Shown here: piece after piece, positions 56,056 to 64,000 of the stretch
Position numbering within the stretch: the stretch's first letter is position 1
Layout of the letters: each line of letters starts with the position of its first letter
NCBI RefSeq assembly: GCF_009557615.1
Contig: NZ_CP045652.1
Span: 4,258,927-4,322,926, forward strand
Length of the DNA: 64,000 nt
Direction: 5' to 3'
Source of the DNA: Sphingobacteruim zhuxiongii
GTDB lineage: Bacteria; Bacteroidota; Bacteroidia; Sphingobacteriales; Sphingobacteriaceae
The notes under the pieces: generated by a model
The model's database searches: none
What the model was told of the DNA's origin: nothing
The model's input: the letters and a program-made list of their open reading frames with translations, nothing else
Program-made: the position numbers and the translations under genes

Positions 56056-56442
56056 TAGTTAATAATTTGGTTATCAAATATAAGCAATAGTGTTTATTAA
56101 AGTATAACCGTTTCTGTATTTAGTTTTTAAGGGTTTTAAGCTACGGAAGTCCTATTGTTTTTACTGAAAGTTTATCGTTCTATTTTTGAGTTCTATTGTT
56201 TTGTATATCCAGTTAAAATTGATGAATTTTAGAATGGATAAAATAATATCTTATAGATATTTATTAATAATATTAATTGTATAGATCTAATAATCAATTG
56301 TCTTTTTTTTAATTGATTATTAGATCTTTAATAGTTATAATATCTAAGATAATGATCGTGTAATATGATAATTATAAGGTTTTTATTTTATCTAATATTA
56401 GTTGATAATTTATCTTAATTAACTTGTAATATAGTATGTATT
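56056..56442. other. AT-rich gap with long inverted repeat
   Basis: A 387-base, very AT-rich gap between two minus-strand genes. It holds a -7 box for the LuxR gene at the left end and a 17-base perfect inverted repeat near the middle (listed separately). I see no protein frame or RNA gene. Confidence 0.5.
56283..56327. repeat. 17-base perfect inverted repeat with T-rich loop
   Basis: The arms AGATCTAATAATCAATT (56283-56299) and AATTGATTATTAGATCT (56311-56327) are exact reverse complements around an 11-base loop holding eight T. There is no T-run after either arm, so it does not look like a normal terminator. It lies about 116 bases downstream of the carboxylase gene and 228 bases upstream of the LuxR gene. 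Confidence 0.6.
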
Positions 56443-58050
56443 CTAGGTTTGAATAACGCCTAATTTATAATCTTGAATATTGGGATTATGCGTTGCTGCT
56501 TCAATACCCATCGATATTATTTTACGAGTCTCTGCGGGATCAATAACGCCATCTACCCATAGTCGGGATGCAGCATAATATGGACTGAGCTGTTCGTTAT
56601 ATTTTTGCTCAATATCGTTCAGTAATTTGTTTTTATCCTCTTCACTAAGCGTAATATTTTTAGATTTTAGTGTGGCCTCTTGTATTTGTAATAATGTTTT
56701 GCCTGCCGATGCTCCACTCATTACAGCTATCTTGGCAGTTGGCCAAGCATATATTAATCTTGGATCATATGCTTTGCCACACATAGCATAATTTCCTGCG
56801 CCATAACTATTACCAAGGATAAAGGTAAATTTAGGTACCACAGAATTGGCCATTGCATTTACCATTTTTGCACCGTCTTTGATAATTCCACCATGCTCAG
56901 CTCTCGAGCCAACCATAAATCCAGATATATCTTGGAAGAAAACCAGCGGTATTTTTTGCTGATTACAGTTCATAATAAATCGAGCGGCTTTATCAGCTGA
57001 ATCAGAATATATTACTCCTCCCATTTGCATTTCAGTAGAGTTCCCTGGTTTCTTCGCTTTTACCACTTCTCTTTGATTAGCCACAATGCCTACTGCCCAG
57101 CCATCAACACGAGCTAGCGCACAAATTAATGTCTTTCCGTAATCTTTTTTATACTCCTCAAGACTTCCCTTATCGACAATACTCTTCAAAACCTCTAACA
57201 TGTTATAAGGCTTTAAACGGTCTTCGGGAAAGTAGTCATATAATTGGTTTATTGAATACTCTGGAGCAACAGGTTCAATTCTCGAGAATAAGGCTTTTGG
57301 ACTAGCTCCAAATTTATCTACAATATTCTTTATAGCATCTAAACAGGATTCATCGTTTGGGTATTTATTATCTGTGACACCAGAGATTTCAGAATGTGTA
57401 GAAGCACCTCCTAAAGTTTCATTATCGATTGATTCACCAATAGACGATTTTACTAAATAGGAGCCTGCTAAAAATACGGACCCTGTACCCTCCACTATCA
57501 ATGCATAGTCTGACATAATAGGTAAATAAGCCCCACCAGCAACGCAAGAACCCATAATTGCTGCTATTTGAGGAATACCCATCGCTGAGATCTTCGCATT
57601 GTTTCTAAAGATTCTACCAAAATGTTCTTTATCTGGAAATATTTCATCTTGCAGCGGTAGATAAACACCAGCGGAGTCTACTAAATAGATAATTGGTAGG
57701 TTATTTTCCATCGCAATTTCTTGGGCTCTTAGGTTTTTCTTACACGTTATTGGAAACCAAGCTCCAGCTTTTACGGTTGCATCATTTGATACAACAATAC
57801 ATAATCGGCCTTTGACATAACCGAGGACAACTACAACACCCGCGTTAGGACAGCCACCGTGTTCTTTATATTGACCCTCTCCTGCGAAGATGCCGATTTC
57901 AGTATAGGACGAATTTTCATCTAAAAGATAAATGATCCTTTCCCAGGCGGACATTTTACCCTTTTCACGTTGTTTTTGAATTTTATCTAAACCTCCACCT
58001 AACAGTAGATTTTCTTTTTTTCTGCGAAGTTCATGAATTAAAGCCTGCAT
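56443..58050 (-). CDS. Acyl-CoA carboxylase carboxyltransferase (methylcrotonyl-CoA carboxylase beta type)
   Basis: A 535-residue biotin-dependent carboxyltransferase subunit that moves the carboxyl group from biotin to an acyl-CoA. Signature stretches are GGCPNAGVVVVLGYVKGR, YLVDSAGVYLPLQDEIFPD, GVIYSDSADKAARFIMNCNQQ and YGAGNYAMCGKAYDP. In size and sequence it is MccB/AccD-like; the neighbours (acyl-CoA dehydrogenase, HMG-CoA lyase, enoyl-CoA hydratase) favour methylcrotonyl-CoA as substrate. The biotin-carboxylase alpha subunit is not in this window. Confidence 0.93.
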   Translation of the reverse strand: MQALIHELRRKKENLLLGGGLDKIQKQREKGKMSAWERIIYLLDENSSYTEIGIFAGEGQYKEHGGCPNAGVVVVLGYVKGRLCIVVSNDATVKAGAWFPITCKKNLRAQEIAMENNLPIIYLVDSAGVYLPLQDEIFPDKEHFGRIFRNNAKISAMGIPQIAAIMGSCVAGGAYLPIMSDYALIVEGTGSVFLAGSYLVKSSIGESIDNETLGGASTHSEISGVTDNKYPNDESCLDAIKNIVDKFGASPKALFSRIEPVAPEYSINQLYDYFPEDRLKPYNMLEVLKSIVDKGSLEEYKKDYGKTLICALARVDGWAVGIVANQREVVKAKKPGNSTEMQMGGVIYSDSADKAARFIMNCNQQKIPLVFFQDISGFMVGSRAEHGGIIKDGAKMVNAMANSVVPKFTFILGNSYGAGNYAMCGKAYDPRLIYAWPTAKIAVMSGASAGKTLLQIQEATLKSKNITLSEEDKNKLLNDIEQKYNEQLSPYYAASRLWVDGVIDPAETRKIISMGIEAATHNPNIQDYKLGVIQT

Positions 58051-58185
58051 ATTGGTATTAAAATAATGTAAATTTATAATGGTTAAAAGAACTTTATTTT
58101 ATAAATATCATAAAATATAATTTGTTTTTTATAATCTTTGTAAAAAAGATTGAAACCCAAATATAAACTAAAATAAAATAAAATT

Positions 58186-59337
58186 ATGTTTCCAGTTAGT
58201 TCGGATGAGCAGTTAATGCTTGTCAAAGAGAGCGCTCGAAATTTTGCCCTCAATCATATTAAGCCCTTTGTTATGCAGTGGGATCAAGCGCAGACTTTCC
58301 CTGTTGACTTGTTTAAAAAATTAGGTGAGCATGGTTTCATGGGAATTTTGGTTCCTGAGCAGTACGGTGGTTCTGGTTTAAGCTATCAAGAATACATTAG
58401 TATACTTGATGAAATTTCAAAAGTATGTGGCTCTATTGGCCTATCAGTAGCAGCACATAACTCTTTATGTACAAATCATATTTTGTCTTTTGCAAATGAA
58501 GAGCAAAAGCAACGTTACCTACCGCGATTGGCAAGTGGGGAATGGATTGGTGCTTGGGGTTTAACGGAACCTGGATCTGGTTCTGATGCTGGCGGGATGA
58601 ATACAACGGCAGTCGCAGATGGAGATTATTTTCTTTTAAATGGCGATAAAACCTTTATTACACATGCTATTAGTGGTGATGTTGCTGTCGTTATGGCACG
58701 CACAGGTGAAAAAGGTGATAAAAAAGGAATATCCGCATTTATTGTAGAGAAAGGAACTCCTGGATTTACCGCTGGAGCTAAAATGGATAAACTAGGGATG
58801 AGAGCCTCAGAAACAGGATCTTTATTCTTTGATAATTGTAGAATACACAAAAATCAGTTGATAGGAGAAGTTGGTGATGGATTTGTGCAGGCGCTAAAGT
58901 TATTAGATGGCGGTCGAATCTCTATTGCCGCTCTTTCCTTGGGGATTGCGAGAGGCGCTTATGAATGTGCCTTGAAATATGCTAATGAACGCGAACAATT
59001 TAATACCAAGATCTTTGATTTTCAAGCTGTTGGTTTTACCTTAGCAGATATGGCAACAAAGATTGAGGCTTCCGAGTTGTTGATTCGAAATGCTGGATCT
59101 TTAAAAGATCAGGGTAAAAAGGTTACTAAAGAAGGTGCGATGGCGAAGCTGTTCGCATCGGAAACAGCCGTTGAAGTTTCAAATGAGGGTGTACAGATAT
59201 TGGGAGGATATGGTTTTACCAAAGATTTCCCTGCTGAGAAATACTTTAGAGATGCGAAATTATGTACGATTGGAGAAGGAACGAGTTCGATTCAACGGAT
59301 GGTAATAGCAAGAGAAATTAAGAAAGATGTTGAATAA
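58186..59337 (+). CDS. Acyl-CoA dehydrogenase
   Basis: A 383-residue FAD enzyme oxidising an acyl-CoA. WGLTEPGSGSDAGGMNTTA is the FAD-binding stretch. The residue in the position of the classical catalytic base is Glu364 in IGEGTSSIQRM, as in short- and medium-chain dehydrogenases, whereas isovaleryl-CoA dehydrogenases have Gly or Ala there and a Glu elsewhere. The context is a leucine-type catabolic cluster, but the enzyme is therefore not a classical isovaleryl-CoA dehydrogenase. It overlaps the next gene by 11 bases. Confidence 0.95.
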   Translation: MFPVSSDEQLMLVKESARNFALNHIKPFVMQWDQAQTFPVDLFKKLGEHGFMGILVPEQYGGSGLSYQEYISILDEISKVCGSIGLSVAAHNSLCTNHILSFANEEQKQRYLPRLASGEWIGAWGLTEPGSGSDAGGMNTTAVADGDYFLLNGDKTFITHAISGDVAVVMARTGEKGDKKGISAFIVEKGTPGFTAGAKMDKLGMRASETGSLFFDNCRIHKNQLIGEVGDGFVQALKLLDGGRISIAALSLGIARGAYECALKYANEREQFNTKIFDFQAVGFTLADMATKIEASELLIRNAGSLKDQGKKVTKEGAMAKLFASETAVEVSNEGVQILGGYGFTKDFPAEKYFRDAKLCTIGEGTSSIQRMVIAREIKKDVE

Positions 59338-60190
59338 TAATAATCCATTTGTAAGTTTGGTAGATTGTCCCCGTGATGCGATTCAGGGGATAAAGTATCC
59401 AATTGATACACAACGTAAAATCAATTATATAAATCTATTGATCAAAAGTAAGTTGTTTGATTGTATAGATTTTGGAAGTTTTGTGTCACCGAAAGCAGTA
59501 CCACAAATGAGTGATACTAGAATGGTATTGGATGGATTAGAAAAAACTGACGATGTTAAGTTATTAGCTATTATAGCGAATGAACGAGGCGCGCAAACTG
59601 CTACTGAGCTTTCACAAATAGATTATCTAGGTTATCCTTTCTCGATATCGGAAACCTTTCAACAAAGAAATACAAACTCTAGTATCGAGGAGGCCTTCAC
59701 TAACGTGCAAGGCATCCTCGATATTATACATGGTAAAAACAATCAGGAGTTAGTAGTATATATATCGATGGCTTTTGGAAATCCCTATGGAGACGATTGG
59801 AGCCTAGAGCTAGTGAGTGATTGGATAGGGTCCTTAAAAGAGATTGGTGTAGAACGATTCTCTATCGCTGATACGACTGGTGAAGCTACCCCATCTTCGG
59901 TTTCTAGTCTTTTTCGGAAATTAGCTAATGACTTCCCAGATAATAATTTCAGCGTACATTTACATAGTCAGGTAGAAAGTGCTTTGCTAAAAGTAGATGC
60001 TGCCTATGAGGCAGGTTGTAGGCAATTTGAAGGAGCTATTTTAGGTTATGGTGGCTGTCCTTTTGCAAAGGATGAATTGGTAGGAAATATTCCAACCGAA
60101 TTATTAGTCGATCGGTTTCAAAAAGGGGCCTATAATCAAGTACAGTTATTAATGAACGGATTTCAAGACTTAATTCGCAATGAATTATAA
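59327..60190 (+). CDS. Hydroxymethylglutaryl-CoA lyase-like protein
   Basis: A 287-residue TIM-barrel enzyme of the HMG-CoA lyase family, which splits HMG-CoA into acetyl-CoA and acetoacetate. The substrate and metal residues are recognisable: CPRDAIQG (Arg-Asp pair), VHLHS (two His) and GGCPFAKDELVGN (Cys and Asn). The loop that is HDTYGQA in well-studied enzymes is HSQVESA here, so some substrate change is possible. It overlaps both neighbours by 11 bases. Confidence 0.9.
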   Translation: MLNNNNPFVSLVDCPRDAIQGIKYPIDTQRKINYINLLIKSKLFDCIDFGSFVSPKAVPQMSDTRMVLDGLEKTDDVKLLAIIANERGAQTATELSQIDYLGYPFSISETFQQRNTNSSIEEAFTNVQGILDIIHGKNNQELVVYISMAFGNPYGDDWSLELVSDWIGSLKEIGVERFSIADTTGEATPSSVSSLFRKLANDFPDNNFSVHLHSQVESALLKVDAAYEAGCRQFEGAILGYGGCPFAKDELVGNIPTELLVDRFQKGAYNQVQLLMNGFQDLIRNEL

Positions 60191-60926
60191 TTTTATAAAA
60201 ACGAACAAAGAGGGATATGTCTTCACGTTAACATTGGATAGGGAGGCAAAGCGAAATGCATTTACTCCAACAATGGTAAATGAGATCGCGCATGCTTTAA
60301 GCAATGCGGAAGAAGACGAGCTTATAAAATTAGTTGTCATTCGAGCAAATGGTCCCATATTCTGTGCAGGGATGGATTTAAAAACCTATCAAGACCCAAG
60401 TCTTGATATTTTGAATACACAAATAGAGAATAAGCAGATTTCTCTTGGAGAAGTTTTTGATAAATTCAGTAAGCCAAGTATTGCGGTCGTTGAGGGTGAT
60501 GTAATTGCTGGTGGTTTTTTATTCCTATTAGGTTGTACATACGTTTTTGCTAAGGAAAATCTTAATTTTAAGTTGCCAGAAGTTAACTTGGGAATCTTTC
60601 CATTTCAGGTTTTAGCAGGTTTATTACGCGTTATGCCCGAAAAGAAAGCACTTCAAATCTGTTTAAAAGCGGAAGCGTTTTCTACTGCTGAAGCAAAAGA
60701 ATTTGGAATTGTAGATGAATACTTGTCCGATGAGCCATTAAACAAACTAATAGATTCATTTGCAGTTAAGAGTACTTATGCTTTACAAGCGGGATTCGAA
60801 GCAGTGAAAGCTATTCGTTTTATGGACGTTAGTGAACAATATAATTATCTTCTAAATAGCCTTAATAAACTTAGGGATAAAGATGAAGTGAAAAAGCAAA
60901 TAGGAAACCAGTTTAAAAAAGATTAA
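60180..60926 (+). CDS. Enoyl-CoA hydratase/isomerase-family protein
   Basis: A 248-residue crotonase-fold protein, the last gene of the leucine-type operon. The oxyanion-hole segment ANGPIFCAGMDLKTYQ is present, and the second catalytic Glu is conserved in LPEVNLG. The first catalytic Glu of hydratases falls on Leu in VIAGGFLFLLGC, so the enzyme may work by a single acid/base, as in some hydratases and isomerases. The context suggests methylglutaconyl-CoA hydration. It overlaps convergent scpA by 4 bases. Confidence 0.88.
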   Translation: MNYNFIKTNKEGYVFTLTLDREAKRNAFTPTMVNEIAHALSNAEEDELIKLVVIRANGPIFCAGMDLKTYQDPSLDILNTQIENKQISLGEVFDKFSKPSIAVVEGDVIAGGFLFLLGCTYVFAKENLNFKLPEVNLGIFPFQVLAGLLRVMPEKKALQICLKAEAFSTAEAKEFGIVDEYLSDEPLNKLIDSFAVKSTYALQAGFEAVKAIRFMDVSEQYNYLLNSLNKLRDKDEVKKQIGNQFKKD

Positions 60927-61672
60927 GATACTTTCTTATTGATGAAGAAGTTATTATAACCTAATCCGACTTCTATATCCAATAGTTTTTGCTGTAACAT
61001 TTCAAGCACAGCTAGGAAGTTATAAACGAACTGTACCTTATTTTCTGAGTTTTTAGCTATCGCAGAAAAATCTAATGTATTATTGAGTTCTATTAGCTCA
61101 GCTATTGCTTTTTTCTGTTGTTCAATAGTATACGGGTATTTAACTACGGTATGTTTTACCTCACGGATTCTATGGGTATAGTTGTACATCATCCGTTCGT
61201 ATACCATCATTAATCGATAAAGGGTAAATGATGAGAGTTCCTCTTCTGTATTGCGGATAGACTTAGAAGAAATCTTGAGGTCATGTGTTATGTTTCCACG
61301 CTCATAATGCATCGAGCGGTTCTCTTCCAATACTTTAAACTCCTCAGATACTTCCTTAAATTGCTTATATAGCAATAGTTTTTGAACTAATTCCTTTTTT
61401 AGGTCAATTTCATTCTCATTTTCATCAAGCTCAGGACGAGGTAATAACATCTTAGCTTTGATACGCATCAAAGTCGATGCTACAAATATAAATTCACTAG
61501 CTAATTCAATATTTAGCGCCTGCATATGTTGTATGTAGGCTAGGAAATCATCCGTAATTTTTGAAATAGGGATATCGTGAATATTCAACTCATCTCGTTC
61601 AATAAAGAAAAGTAATAAGTCAAATGGCCCCTCGAATTGGGCTAACTTAATTTCGTAGTTCGTTGCCTCCAT
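60923..61672 (-). CDS. scpA: Segregation and condensation protein A
   Basis: A 249-residue kleisin subunit of the SMC-ScpAB condensin complex. YEIKLAQFEGPFDLLLFFIERDELNIHDIPISKITDDFLAYI is the diagnostic N-terminus. scpB and smc are not in this window. It lies about 10 kb from the proposed origin; condensin is loaded at ParB/parS sites, so the genes may act in the same process. A minus-strand -7 box (61681-61688) is 8 bases before the ATG. Confidence 0.93.
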   Translation of the reverse strand: MEATNYEIKLAQFEGPFDLLLFFIERDELNIHDIPISKITDDFLAYIQHMQALNIELASEFIFVASTLMRIKAKMLLPRPELDENENEIDLKKELVQKLLLYKQFKEVSEEFKVLEENRSMHYERGNITHDLKISSKSIRNTEEELSSFTLYRLMMVYERMMYNYTHRIREVKHTVVKYPYTIEQQKKAIAELIELNNTLDFSAIAKNSENKVQFVYNFLAVLEMLQQKLLDIEVGLGYNNFFINKKVS

Positions 61673-61819
61673 AGAATAATCAAAAATAAGGATTTAATCC
61701 TTAATCTTATTGATTTTTGAGGATTTGGAGAAACAATATCCTCGATAAAATTGTATATATATTCCACAGTTAAAAGAATAAATTGTTACTTTGTATCTTA
61801 TTTTGAAATTTTTCAAGTT

Positions 61820-63748
61820 ATGCAGGTAGAAGCAGGAGAGCTATTAAAGAAAATACAATTTCCAACAGATCTAAGGAATTTAAAAGAAGCTGATCTCGAG
61901 CAGGTTTGCAAAGAACTTAGACAATATATTGTTGATATTGTATCCGTTAATGGCGGACATTTTGCGGCAAGTTTAGGCGTTGTTGAATTAACGGTGGCTT
62001 TACACTATGCTTTAAATACTCCTTATGATCAGATATTATTTGATGTTGGACATCAAGCATATGGTCATAAGATACTTACAGGGCGTAGAGAAAATTTCCA
62101 TACGAATAGAATTTTTGGCGGGTTATCGGGCTTTCCAAAGCGCTCAGAAAGCGAATATGACTCCTTTGGTGTTGGTCACTCCTCAACTTCAATTTCTGCG
62201 GCATTAGGTATGGCTGTAGCATCCGAATATAAAGGAGAGACTGATCGTCAACATGTGGCGATTATTGGTGATGGAGCTTTAACCGGCGGTATGGCTTTTG
62301 AAGCTTTAAACCACGCAGGAATCGAAAAATCAAATCTCTTAGTAATCTTAAATGATAACTGTATGTCCATAGATCCTAATGTAGGAGCTATGAAAGAGTA
62401 TTTAACAAGTATTACGACATCTAAGAGCTACAATAAGTTTCGTGATGATTTAGTGTCTGTTTTATCAAAAATCTCTAAGAATGGCCCAAATGCATACGGA
62501 TGGGCAAAGAAACTTGAACAGAGCATTAAAGGAACCCTGCTAAAAAACTCCAATCTTTTTGAGTCTTTAAATTTCCGTTATTTCGGACCTGTTGATGGTC
62601 ATGACGTAAACAAATTAGTTAAAACGATTGAAGATCTAAAACATATCAATGGTCCTAAGTTGTTGCATGTTGTTACAGTGAAAGGTAAAGGTTATGCCTT
62701 AGCGGAGAAAGATCAAACAAAATGGCATGCGCCTGGTCTTTTTGATAAGATTACAGGTGAAATAAAAAAGAGTGTTCCTGATAAACCTCAACCACCAAAA
62801 TATCAAGATGTTTTTGGACATACGCTTGTTGAGCTAGCGGAGTCTAATGATAAGATTATGGGGATTACCCCAGCAATGCCGAGTGGTTCATCAATGAATA
62901 TAATGATGAAAGCGATGCCAAACCGCGCATTTGATGTCGGTATTGCTGAACAACACGCTGTTACATTCAGTGCGGGTTTAGCGGCACAAGGATTAGTACC
63001 ATTCTGTAATATCTATTCATCCTTTATGCAGCGCGCTTATGATCAAGTTATTCATGATGTTGCTCTACAGAACTTAAATGTTGTTTTTTGCTTGGATAGA
63101 GCTGGATTGGTAGGGGCTGACGGTCCAACACACCATGGTGCATATGATATCGCATTTATGCGTTGTGTGCCTAATTTGGTTGTATCATCGCCTATGAATG
63201 AAGAGGAACTTCGTAATCTAATGTATACGGCACAGCTTCCTGACAAGGGTCCGTTTGTTATTAGATATCCAAGAGGAAATGGAGTGATGCCTGATTGGAA
63301 GCATCCTTTTAAAGAATTAACAATAGGTAAAGGTAGAAAGGTTTGTGATGGAGAGGAGATTGCAATTCTTACTTTTGGACACATTGGTAATGAAGCAAGC
63401 AAAGCAATTCAGAAACTTTCAGAAGACGGGATTCATCCAGCACATTACGACTTAAGGTTTGCGAAACCCTTAGATACTGAATTACTTCATGAGGTGTTTA
63501 AGAAATATAGAAAAGTTATCACTGTAGAAGATGGTTGTCTTCCTGGGGGAATTGGATCTGCCGTCATAGAGTTTATGTCCGAGAATCAATACGATGCGGA
63601 TGTTACAAGATTAGGTATTCCAGATACGATCGTAGAGCATGGAGAACAACAAGAATTGTGGCAGATCTGTGGATATGATGCTACAGGCATTGAAGCTGCT
63701 GTTAGAAAATTAACCACCGGAATAAAAACCGAAAGTTTGGTAGGATAA
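61820..63748 (+). CDS. dxs: 1-deoxy-D-xylulose-5-phosphate synthase
   Basis: A 642-residue thiamine-diphosphate enzyme, the first step of the non-mevalonate isoprenoid pathway. VGHQAYGHKILTGRR, GDGALTGGMAFEALNHAG with the ThDP-binding GDG motif, FDVGIAEQHAVTFSAG and RAGLVGADGPTHHGAYD are typical. The start at 61820 (MQVEAGELLKKIQFPTDLR) matches the family; 23 more upstream codons are not homologous. A terminator follows. Confidence 0.97.
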   Translation: MQVEAGELLKKIQFPTDLRNLKEADLEQVCKELRQYIVDIVSVNGGHFAASLGVVELTVALHYALNTPYDQILFDVGHQAYGHKILTGRRENFHTNRIFGGLSGFPKRSESEYDSFGVGHSSTSISAALGMAVASEYKGETDRQHVAIIGDGALTGGMAFEALNHAGIEKSNLLVILNDNCMSIDPNVGAMKEYLTSITTSKSYNKFRDDLVSVLSKISKNGPNAYGWAKKLEQSIKGTLLKNSNLFESLNFRYFGPVDGHDVNKLVKTIEDLKHINGPKLLHVVTVKGKGYALAEKDQTKWHAPGLFDKITGEIKKSVPDKPQPPKYQDVFGHTLVELAESNDKIMGITPAMPSGSSMNIMMKAMPNRAFDVGIAEQHAVTFSAGLAAQGLVPFCNIYSSFMQRAYDQVIHDVALQNLNVVFCLDRAGLVGADGPTHHGAYDIAFMRCVPNLVVSSPMNEEELRNLMYTAQLPDKGPFVIRYPRGNGVMPDWKHPFKELTIGKGRKVCDGEEIAILTFGHIGNEASKAIQKLSEDGIHPAHYDLRFAKPLDTELLHEVFKKYRKVITVEDGCLPGGIGSAVIEFMSENQYDADVTRLGIPDTIVEHGEQQELWQICGYDATGIEAAVRKLTTGIKTESLVG

Positions 63749-63796
63749 TTGCTATCATTTTTAAGGTTTTACAGAAACTTTAATAGAACAAAGAAG

Positions 63797-63820
63797 AGAA
63801 GCCATAAGGCTTCTTTTTTT
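63797..63820 (+). terminator. Intrinsic terminator after dxs
   Basis: A 7-base stem (63797-63803 with 63808-63814), ATAA loop and a run of T to 63820, 48 bases after the dxs stop codon. Confidence 0.85.
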
Positions 63821-64000
63821 ATTAAAAGTTTTCCACACTCAAAAACTCCAACTTAATTTTCCCTTTAAAAAATTGTCTTTCAATGGAGGTATTTTCAATG
63901 TGTTGAAAACTAAATTTGTCCTCTTTTGTAAACCGAAAAAAGCAGAAAAATTACAATTAAAATACTGAGAATAAATGAATTAGTTTTTTTTTACCTTTTT

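Noticed and set aside
63829..63837. An exact TTTTCCACA DnaA-box-like 9-mer near the right end
   Set aside because: It is a single isolated copy without neighbours, unlike the cluster at 52.8-53.1 kb; such 9-mers also occur by chance in AT-rich DNA.
63821..63960. Two overlapping open minus-strand frames at the right end (one reads FTKEDKFSFQHIENTS, the other LQKRTNLVFNTLKIPP)
   Set aside because: Both lack an ATG, run only about 40 codons and are interrupted upstream by stops; they may be a remnant or chance frames.
1..64000. CRISPR array, insertion sequence or prophage
   Set aside because: No regularly spaced repeats, transposase-like protein or phage genes were seen.

Overview
The window looks like a chromosomal segment of a Bacteroidota bacterium, most likely Sphingobacteriaceae (Sphingobacterium or a close relative). 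The signs are an ECF sigma/FecR/SusC/SusD unit, many Bacteroidota-type lipoproteins, TAnnTTTG promoter boxes, few Shine-Dalgarno sites, low GC, and the futalosine branch of menaquinone synthesis. I see no phage, insertion sequence or CRISPR array.

Left region (1-17.4 kb): a polysaccharide-utilisation-like locus. A putative glycosidase cut by the left edge (DUF6259-like) is followed by a lone membrane protein on the other strand. Next come an ECF sigma factor, a FecR anti-sigma factor, a SusC transporter with an STN signalling domain, a SusD lipoprotein, an arylsulfotransferase-like protein, a DUF6067/GH123-like putative glycosidase and a DUF5107-TPR protein, spaced 1-14 bases apart. The substrate cannot be named. 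No classical characterised GH family or sulfatase is recognisable, so this is the best candidate here for an undescribed catabolic system.

Middle region (17.5-46.9 kb): mostly housekeeping genes. They include tRNA-Arg(CCU); ahpC with a Crp-like palindrome upstream; a thioredoxin pair; a PIG-L deacetylase; a symporter operon containing a 39-residue membrane peptide; a cell-wall hydrolase and envelope cluster; folE with a PTPS-like pterin gene; mqnB; pdhB; gcvH; anmK; a cdsA/CPBP cluster; a DsbA-like protein; a tricorn protease homologue; a Nif3/zinc-ribbon pair; an RsmI paralogue; apaG behind a textbook Bacteroidota promoter that would give an almost leaderless mRNA; and an ABC-F ATPase.

Right region (46.9-64 kb): probably the chromosomal replication origin. 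Three parS-like sites lie just upstream of and inside mnmG. The AT-rich 479-base gap between the divergent nadB and nadA genes carries several DnaA-box-like 9-mers. Strand composition flips across it: two same-strand genes are A/C-rich on the left and T/G-rich on the right. Beyond it come thiL, a PAS-LuxR regulator, a branched-chain acyl-CoA (leucine-type) catabolic cluster, scpA and dxs.
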